NCBI GenBank assembly: GCA_024734555.1
Contig: JANPWX010000165.1
Coordinates: 71,300 to 135,299 of the forward strand
Reading direction: 5' to 3'
From: Trochalopteron elliotii
Taxonomy: Eukaryota > Chordata > Aves > Passeriformes > Leiothrichidae
DNA length: 64,000 nt
The first letter of the stretch is position 1; each line of letters begins with the position of its first letter. A program made the translations under genes and the position numbers. The notes below the pieces were generated by a model, which was given only the letters and a program-made list of their open reading frames with translations, ran no database searches and was not told the origin of the DNA. Positions 56,695 through 64,000 of this stretch are shown here, piece after piece.

Positions 56695-56732
56695 TCTGCC
56701 CCAGAGGTGCAGCACATCTGGAAAGGAGTGCT
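56695..56732 (+). repeat. 38-bp exact direct repeat, copy 2
   Basis: Identical to 56044-56081. The similarity stops sharply at both ends. Confidence 0.95.
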
Positions 56733-57781
56733 CTCCCGTGCTCTCAGGGCAGCAAAGTTTCCTGCAGCAGCTAACAAAGAGTTCACTTTGCTTTTTCCAT
56801 GCCTCTGGTGGCTAAAGCCTCCCTGGACAAGGAACAACCCAAAATTATGGGCAGAGGGCTTTTGTTTCTCAAAGTCCTGGCTTTGAGAGTTTGAGAGTTG
56901 AGTTTTCCACTCCTTACTGTCACATTGCTTCAGTCTCTGGTGAGGTTTCCTCTCCTTTTCCAAGTTACCAAGGCTGTGATCAGCTAATATCTTGGAAAGG
57001 TATCCCCTCACATTTTAAACTTCTCTTGAAATGGGTATTTTTCAAAAACCATCTACATTTGGAGATGTAACTTGTTCCTTGCTGTCCTGTGATGCCCTGA
57101 AATGTCCAAGCATTCTGGGCTGGAGGGAAATAATTAATGAGATAATTGACATGATTGGGGGTGCTCCCAGAAGCACATGAGGTGTGCCTGCGGTGATCAC
57201 CCTTCCCTGCCCTTGCACCATGGCTGGTCACAGTGAGGGACCTCATGAAAGCAGAGAGGTTGGAAGGGACCAGCAGTGAATAAACCAGCCAGGCTGGGCA
57301 AGAACAGCCCCCACATCCCAGAATTCACAGAATCCTGCAGCCTCGTGCTGAGGAACAATGTCTGAGTGAGTCCTGTGGCAGCCACATCTCCATTTCACTC
57401 CGTGCATCTCCATCCAGCCCAATTGGCTTGGACAGTGTGGGAAGAGGAGCAATTAGAGCCCTAATCAATAACATCCACAGCCCTCCCTGCTCTGAGCTCC
57501 TTAATTGGCATCCTGGTGTGAGGGGAAGGTCAGGCCAGGGCTGTGAAAGCAAACGGGGGGAAGAATTCCCAGTGCAAAGTGCAAACAAATCCCAGAGCAG
57601 GAGGTTCTGCTTCAAACCAGGCTTTGCTCAGTGCCAGCAGAGAGGGAACTGATGGGGGGGAGATACAGGTTTGGTGCTTCTGGTGAGGATAAACCCAACC
57701 CACAGCTGGCCATTTGTGCCATGGATCCCCACAAACCCCATGTTGTGGCATTCCCTGGGGATCTTTCCAGGCCTTGTACTC
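56733..57781. other. intergenic sequence without visible genes
   Basis: A weak CR1-like GGTTGGAAGGGACCAGC occurs at 57258 with CAGAATTCACAGAATCC at 57319, too short to call. No gene is seen. Confidence 0.3.
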
Positions 57782-58126
57782 GTTGTCCTTGGTCTCCAGC
57801 AGGAAAAGGATTTGTTTTGTCTCCCTGCTCTGTGAAGAGAACTGACTGACACTGAATGTGAGGCTTTTATAAGTTTTGGTCCGTTTGCATATTGGGGTTA
57901 ATTGTCCAATTACAGCTTCAGGTTATTCCAGCATTGCTCAGCCTCCCCCTCTGGAGGCCTCAGCAGTGGTGGTGGTGCCTTGGGAAGGCTGAGCTGGAAC
58001 AGAGTGGACAGAGCCAGAGAATAAAGTAGATATTTATTAAAAGGCCTTTAAGGATACACCTTGGGCAGTGCAAGAGCCTGGTCAGGGCTATACCCAAGGT
58101 GGACCCAAAATGGACACAAAATGGAC
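57782..58126 (-). mobile_element. LTR family A, copy 4 (rearranged)
   Basis: Three LTR segments occur in an order unlike the intact copies. Label the intact copy 5, read left to right, as A-B-C-D. Then this locus reads D (57782-57862), B (57864-57925), a non-LTR piece X (57928-57972), then A (57973-58126), with C missing. All segments keep the minus orientation. X followed by A is also found at copy 5, so the two loci are related beyond the LTR itself. Confidence 0.8.
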
Positions 58127-59544
58127 TTCCAAATGCTCCTCAGCTCCTCCCAGCCCCAGGTAATCCTGATGAATTTTCTGAAATAGTCCGTAAGAAATGG
58201 AAAACGAGTCTGGAAGGTCTGGTCTCTGAGGTGATTTACTAAATAATCCATAAATGTCTAATTTAACAGGAGCCATCCCACCTTGAAATCACTGCCTGGA
58301 GAGTTCAGGAGCATATTTCCTTTTCGTAATGGAAAGGGATAGAAAAAGAAATTCAACAACTCCTTGAAACTGACAACTTTGTTTAAATTCCTTCCAGAAT
58401 TGTGGTTTCATACCAAGAGACCCAGGCCTGCTATCAGGACATCTTTTTTCTAGGAAGATGACAATTTAATTGAGCCAGCATTCTCCATGCAGCAAAAAAG
58501 GGCACGGGGACATCTGAATTGACACGAGGAGTATTTCTGTAAAACACTCACATGCTTCATCCTGAGTGTGTGCTCAGCCCTGCTCCTGCTCCACGTGTCA
58601 GGAATGCCATGCCAGCCTGCAAACCCAAGTGAAGCTTAACAGATGAGCTTAAAGACCTCAAACGACCAGCAGGTCAGACCCCATCCCTCACAAACTGCCT
58701 GCTTTCCACTCAAACTGAGGCCAGCTCGTCCCAGATGAGGATCCAGCCTAAGATTTCCTGCTGAAGCATTAAATTGGAGCTGCATCCTCAGCACACCCCT
58801 GAGCCACTGCTCCACCCAGCAGCAGCAGTGGGGTGGAGGTGCCCCAGTCATCAGAGATGTCCAGCTTTTCCCTTTCTTTCCACTTCAAATGTCCCATCCC
58901 AAGTGCCAAAGGTGACATTAAGCAGAGCTCTGTTGTCCCTGCCCTCCTCCCTGGCTATGCTGGAACCTCGAGGCAGCACTGAGTGAGGCCATGTCACTGC
59001 ACAGATGTGTCACTCTTGTCACTGCAGGCTGCACCTGGGACAGAAATAGGCAGAAATTAGTGGCTGATAGAAAAAAAAATAAAAAAATCTTAATATATCC
59101 ACTTGCTCCAGAGGGTCTGTGAGACAGAGCAGCAGCAGCAGCAGCCCCTGGGTAAAATCAAGTCTTGCACAGCCAAGAGCCTCCATGGGCTGAGCACAGC
59201 TGGGAGAGGCACCTCAGGAGCTGGGGCTGATGTGGTTGCACAAAATCCCTCAGGATGGGGGTGATGGGGTCATTGGGGTCATTGATGGGGGTGATGGGGT
59301 CATTCCCACTGGTGCTGACAGCAGCACGAGGAGGTTTGGTGTTGCTGGGCTGAACAGAGGGGTGAGCAACCCCAGGACACCATGACACCTCGACACAAAG
59401 TGCTGGTTCCTTCACCCAGGCTGCAAATGGCCTGTGGAATCAGTGGGATTTTTAACAGAATATGGGATAACAAGGTTAATCCAGGTCCTGTTGTGGTCAC
59501 ACAGAGAGGTGTTGGCAGACTGGGAAAATAACAAATTCATAAAA
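58127..59544. other. intergenic sequence without visible genes
   Basis: A/T-rich run at 59068-59095. A short GGGGGTGATGGGGTCATT repetition lies at 59256-59308. No gene is seen. Confidence 0.35.
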
Positions 59545-59760
59545 TCATCATAGAATCACAAAATCCCAGAATGGTTTGGGTTGAAGGGTCATGAAATCCC
59601 AGAATGGTTTTGGTTGAAGGGTCATGAAATCCCAGAATGGTTTGGGTTGAAGGGTCATGAAATCCCAGAAGGGTTTGGGTTGAAGGGGTGTTGAAACTCA
59701 TCCCATCCCACCCCTCTGCCATGGACAGGGACACCTTCCACTGGACCATCCAGCCTGGGC
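59545..59760 (-). mobile_element. CR1 LINE 3' end with internally amplified tail
   Basis: The plus strand opens with the tail complement (ATCATAGAATCACAAAATCC) and continues through AAACTCATCCCATCCCACCC, CTGCCATGGACAGGGACACC and TTCCACTGGACCATCCAGCC. Between them the tail segment is present about four times (59564-59690). Confidence 0.9.
59564..59690 (+). repeat. tandem repeat of the CR1 tail, about 34 bp per unit, 4 units
   Basis: AATCCCAGAATGGTTTGGGT followed by TGAAGGGTCATGA is repeated four times with few differences (one unit has GGTTTTGGTT, one has GAAGGGTTTG). The low divergence suggests recent expansion. Confidence 0.92.
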
Positions 59761-60764
59761 TTGCTCTCTGGTTTTCCCAAATCCATAAAAGCACAATCCC
59801 AGCTAAAGGGCCACCACAAACCCTGCCTGTCCCCACCTCTTCCACTTGTGCAACACTTCCCATTTCAAGAGGAGAGATTATTGATCGTTGGGCTTGTTGT
59901 AGAGGCTGGCATGATTTATTGAAGCATTTGCCAATAAACACCAGGATGGGAGGTTGTTTTTCCAGCATTCCCACAGTGGAGCACTAGAGGAAACAATAAC
60001 CAGCCCTGTGATTGTTACTGTGGGACTTCTCCTGCCAATTACACTGAGTTACAAGTTTCAGTTATGGGATATAAAATAATTAACTTCATAAGGTCCAAGA
60101 AGGATTGCTTGCTCTCCATGAAGGATCTTCTTCCTCTGTTTTTTTTTTATGCCAACACAATGTATAATGATCAGAGCTTAAAAAAACACTCTGCAGATTC
60201 CACAGAACTCAGTATTTCATCACTTCTGCTGCTCACCACGATTTTAATAACAAAAACAGGTTGTCAGGGTCATAAACCCCAGGTGAACATTCCCTTCCTG
60301 CCCTCATTCCCATGGCAGGAACAGGACTTTCAGCCAGAAGAGCACTGCATGAAAACAAGGTGCATTTTTGCATGAAAACAAAGTGCATTTAGCAACAGCT
60401 CTGGGAGATTTGTCATATAAGTTTCAGCTTAATGAAAATAAAAATCGAATTAAGGCTCTCGCGAAGTCTTCCTTGGGATTTTTCAAGTGATGAGATTTAA
60501 TTAAAAGTAAGCAAGGAAAAAAGGGAAGCATTTCATGGACTGAGAGGAATAACCCAGAACTGCATTCAGGACAGTGTGAGCAATGAAAAGCAGCGAGCCC
60601 TGGTGGGGAAGGAGTTTTCTTAGGGATGGTTTCACCTGAGAGCCAGAACAGTCTGAGGGATCTCTGCAGACTGGAGGAGCCTCCTAGTGCCCCTCTGCTT
60701 GAACTGGGATGGAAAGGGGGTGAGGGTTGGGGCACAACAAAAGGGTCCCAGCACCCTGCTGCTG
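59761..60764. other. intergenic sequence without visible genes
   Basis: AT-richer pieces at 60050-60190 and 60400-60520. Two short GCATGAAAACAA.GTGCATTT units lie at 60346-60390. No gene is recognised. Confidence 0.35.
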
Positions 60765-60936
60765 TAGATTATATATATATATAAAATATTACTATTATAT
60801 TTATATGTAGATATATATTTATAGAAACATTATATATTTATATAATATTATATATAATAAATATATGATAAATTATAATATATAATAAATATATAATACT
60901 AAAATATAACAATAGTATTATGTTTGGATAATAGAA
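60765..60936. repeat. AT-rich simple repeat bordering an assembly gap
   Basis: TATATATATAAAATATTACT-type sequence for about 170 bp, running directly into the N block. Such tracts commonly break assemblies. Confidence 0.9.
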
Positions 60937-61331
60937 NNNNNNNNNNNNNNNNNNNNNNNNNNNNNNNNNNNNNNNNNNNNNNNNNNNNNNNNNNNNNNNN
61001 NNNNNNNNNNNNNNNNNNNNNNNNNNNNNNNNNNNNNNNNNNNNNNNNNNNNNNNNNNNNNNNNNNNNNNNNNNNNNNNNNNNNNNNNNNNNNNNNNNNN
61101 NNNNNNNNNNNNNNNNNNNNNNNNNNNNNNNNNNNNNNNNNNNNNNNNNNNNNNNNNNNNNNNNNNNNNNNNNNNNNNNNNNNNNNNNNNNNNNNNNNNN
61201 NNNNNNNNNNNNNNNNNNNNNNNNNNNNNNNNNNNNNNNNNNNNNNNNNNNNNNNNNNNNNNNNNNNNNNNNNNNNNNNNNNNNNNNNNNNNNNNNNNNN
61301 NNNNNNNNNNNNNNNNNNNNNNNNNNNNNNN
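60937..61331. other. assembly gap (395 N)
   Basis: Undetermined bases. Open frames running through it are artefacts. Confidence 1.
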
Positions 61332-61525
61332 GCCACCCCTGCCATGGGTAGGGACACCTTCCAATATCCCAGGTTGTTCCAAGCCCCATCCAGCCTGGCC
61401 TTGGACACTTCCAGGGATCCAGGGGCAGCCACAGCTTTTCTGGGAATTCTCTCCCAGCCCCTCCCCACCCTCACAGGGAGGAATTTTTCACCAATCTCTA
61501 ACCTAAACCTCCCCTCTCTCAGTTT
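61332..61525 (-). mobile_element. CR1 LINE 3' fragment truncated by the gap
   Basis: CCCTGCCATGGGTAGGGACA, CCAAGCCCCATCCAGCCTGG, CCTTGGACACTTCCAGGGAT and CACAGGGAGGAATTTTTCAC match the other CR1 copies. The tail end would lie inside the gap. Confidence 0.92.
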
Positions 61526-63259
61526 GACTCAGATTCACATACATTTATTGACTGCTTTCAGCCCTAATAAAAATCCGAGATGTGTTAGCTGAAGGTTCAG
61601 ATTACATTTTGGATCCAAACTAGGTCACACTTGCTTCCAAAGCCAAAAATAAGCTCTTATTCCAAAACCACAGGATAAACAGAAGCCTTTCCATCATCAT
61701 GGAGCATTCTTCAGCCTGATGTTCCTTTCAGAGCACAGCCCCTCTCATGCATAAATGCCATGGTAGGACAAGGATTCAGGAGTGGCGGGTTAATGTAATA
61801 ATGTTTTGCAAAATGAGAAAAAATAATCAAATAAGCCCTCAAATGGAAATGTTGGCATTCACTCCCAACAGTGCAGTGTCAAAAAAAAAGGAGATTATAA
61901 TTACCTCTAAGGCTCACAACAGCAAATGCAGTTTCCCACAGGAGTTTTACCTCCATAAATGAAAAAAAAAAAAATTCCTAATTTACAGGTATTGGCTCCA
62001 TTAAGCCCTATGGAAATCCTGCAGTAAAGCCCATAATCCCCCCTCAGACCTCCCAGCACTTGGGGGGTGTCCCCAGCTGAGGAGCAGGAAAAGCTCTGGA
62101 TCCAAGTGCAATTCCCTCCCTTTCAGCCCGGGATGTGCTGAGCAGGAATGACAGATGCCCGTGGAGACCCTGGGAACCCTCAGCTGCAGGATCTCACAGC
62201 ACATTTCAGCTCTCACAGAACACAGGGTGTTAATCCCTCCTCTAACACCCACAGTCCTGACTAAACAGGAGAGGAAAGGCCCAAATTTTCAGGGATGGGG
62301 CCTGGGCTCAGCTCAGGGACTGGTTTTGCTCCTAAGGGAGACACAAAGTCTTTTTTTTTTTGGTTACTTCATTCCTGTTGTGCAACCCAAGGTGAAGGAT
62401 CCTGCCCTGCCCCTTCATCTCCAGAGTATTTTGTGGCAGCTGGACATAACCAGGGATGGAGAAGGACTCAGAAATCTCATGGGATTGCTGCTCCTCTCCT
62501 TTGGCTCTGAGAAAAAGCTGCTGGGCTCAGGATCTTTTTGGACAAGTCCCTCACGCACCCAGATCCAGAGACCAGTTTTGGTGTTGAGGCTTCCCAATAA
62601 ATTCTCCTTAAACAGCTGCCCCTGAACTGGCAATTTCCTTTTAAAAACACTAGTTTTATCATTTGCCTTTGAGATCAGAATTAAAGACGTGGAATTAAAT
62701 AAATTAAATTAAACAGAAACACCTCCCCGCTCCTTGCCCTTTCCCTGTTGACCTACAGACTCCAGGAGGAATTTGCAGGTAATTGTGTACCTCCTCTCCT
62801 TTTCCTCAGCTCCAACCACAGCCTCGACACTAATAAACGTATTTACAAGTGTTTTTTTGCTCACTCCATTGAATCACTGTGCCCAGGGTGTGTTTCCAGG
62901 TCCTGGGAATCCCCTGGGATTTTGGGAAGGGGCTGGCTGCTGGCTTCAGACTCTTGTTTAACCACTCAACCTCACCCTGCTCTTTCATTTGCAAACCCAC
63001 CAAGGCGTGTGAAGAGTTTGAGTCATCTCTGAGTCAGCTGCTCTCAGCACACTGACACCCGAGGCCAGCAGCTGGAGAAAGGGAATTATTCTGGATGATG
63101 GAGAATAAACCATCCTGGCACGAAGGGCTGAGGCTCCAGGCACGGCAAGTCCTTGCTGAGGTTACTTCATTTAAAGGTAAAGTGAATCCTCCATCAGCAC
63201 TGGGAGCATGAAGAGAGGGGAAATGATGGATTTTTCCTCACACAGACCCTGAGGAGGAG
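61526..63259. other. intergenic sequence without visible genes
   Basis: A-runs at 61880-61889 and 61961-61974 and a T-run at 62351-62361. The AT-rich stretch 62640-62720 (GTGGAATTAAATAAATTAAA) stands out. No gene is supported. Confidence 0.35.
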
Positions 63260-63303
63260 CCAGCATCCCTCAGCCTCCCCTCTGGAGGCCTCAGTGATGG
63301 TGG
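63260..63303. repeat. segment X shared with the rearranged LTR locus at 57.9 kb
   Basis: CCAGCATCCCTCAGCCTCCC then CTCTGGAGGCCTCAGTGATG matches 57928-57972 closely and directly adjoins the LTR in both places. It is absent beside LTR copies 2 and 3. Confidence 0.85.
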
Positions 63304-63746
63304 TGATGCCTTGGGAAGGCTGAGCTGGAACAGAGACTGGACAGAGCTGGAGAATAAAGTGGATATTTATTAAAAGGCCTTTAGGATACACCTTGGGCAG
63401 AGCAAGAGCCTGGTCAGGGCTACACCCAAGGTGGACCCAAAATGGTCCCAAAATGGACAAACAGTCACAATGTCTCATGCTTTTATAAGTTTTGGTCCAT
63501 TTGGATATTGTGGTAAATTGTCCAGTTACAGCTTCAGGTTATGAAATCCCATCCTTCTTGTTTTCTCTCTTCAGCCCACCCTTGGGCCTGAAAGTTTTAA
63601 CAGTTGTCCTTGGTGTGCAGCAGGAGAAGGATTTGTTTTGTGTCCCTGCTCTGTGCAGAGCTGAGTGACACTGACTGTGAGCTCAGAGCTGCACCCCTGG
63701 ACAGCACAGAACCTGAAACACATCAAAGATAAAACTGAAGGCATCA
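63304..63746 (-). mobile_element. LTR family A, copy 5 (complete solo LTR, 443 bp)
   Basis: On the minus strand it starts TGATGCCTTCAGTTTTATCT and ends CCCAAGGCATCA. The poly(A) signal complement is at about 63366, the TATA-like TTTTATAAG complement near 63480, and the CACCCAAGGTGGACCCAAAA block near 63424. Flanking tetramers GTGG and GTGT match at three of four positions. No retroviral coding sequence is adjacent. Confidence 0.85.
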
Positions 63747-64000
63747 GTGTCAGGCAGCTGATGGAGCAGCAGGACCTGATGGGATCCCTCCTCGTGCTGC
63801 TGAGGGGGAAAACATCACAGATATCTTAGAAACAGAGAAGGGTTTGGGCTGGGAGATCTCGTTCCCAACCCCCACCATGGGGGGCTGATTTGATCTTAAT
63901 ATGATTAGAAAGGTTGTGAGAGCTCAAGGGGAAGGGTGAAATGGTGGGGCAGGAAAGATCCACAAGTTTTTGGGATAAAAACCACTCGGGGATAGTTACA
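63747..64000. other. intergenic sequence at the right edge
   Basis: No gene or repeat is recognised. Confidence 0.35.

Noticed and set aside
60838..61592. Open frames of 150-220 codons across 60.9-61.4 kb
   Set aside because: They are created by the N block, which contains no stop codons by definition.
57973..63746. Possible provirus bounded by LTR copies 4 and 5 in the same orientation, 5.3 kb apart
   Set aside because: The interval holds CR1 fragments, an assembly gap and unique sequence, with no primer-binding site, gag, pol or env similarity. Copy 4 is also scrambled.

Overview
The window looks like a vertebrate nuclear genome, most likely a bird and plausibly a songbird. The evidence is about a dozen CR1 LINE fragments, mostly ending in the avian-type 3' tail, two families of TG...CA long terminal repeats, CpG-rich patches, and two intronless connexin coding exons typical of amniote gap-junction genes. 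There are no operons, CRISPR arrays or convincing RNA genes. I worked by reading alone, so repeat-family names are recognitions, not database matches.

Only the first 11 kb is clearly genic. Two connexin-beta genes lie head to tail on the minus strand: GJB3 (connexin 31) at 1748-2533 and a GJB5-type gene (connexin 31.1) at 8749-9567. Each has its whole coding region in one exon, with a good splice acceptor 24-30 nt before the ATG. This is the usual connexin layout of a non-coding first exon, an intron, then one coding exon. In mammals GJB4 lies between these two genes, but no third connexin frame is present here. GC-rich sequence with a TATA-like element and AP-1 consensus sites follows GJB5 and is the best candidate for its promoter. 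A poly(A) signal near 540 may end the GJB3 transcript. The proteins would form hexameric hemichannels that dock into gap-junction channels, mostly in epithelia.

From 11 kb to 64 kb I see no supportable protein-coding gene. The stretch is a gene desert of CR1 fragments in both orientations, decayed ancient repeats, minisatellites and low-complexity tracts. It also holds orphan CpG-rich patches and several AT-rich, homeobox-motif-rich blocks that look like conserved non-coding elements, a guess that needs alignment. The most structured material is repetitive. A roughly 450-bp solo-LTR family occurs at five places (about 22.7, 41.6, 43.9, 57.8 and 63.3 kb). Two copies form a large inverted repeat, and two others share sequence beyond the LTR edge, with the internal order scrambled in one. 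A different 680-bp LTR lies at 17.5-18.2 kb. A 22/20-bp minisatellite at 36.7-37.1 kb shows higher-order structure. A 127-bp unit is duplicated at 15.4 and 16.5 kb, and a 38-bp exact repeat occurs at 56.0 and 56.7 kb. An assembly gap covers 60937-61331.
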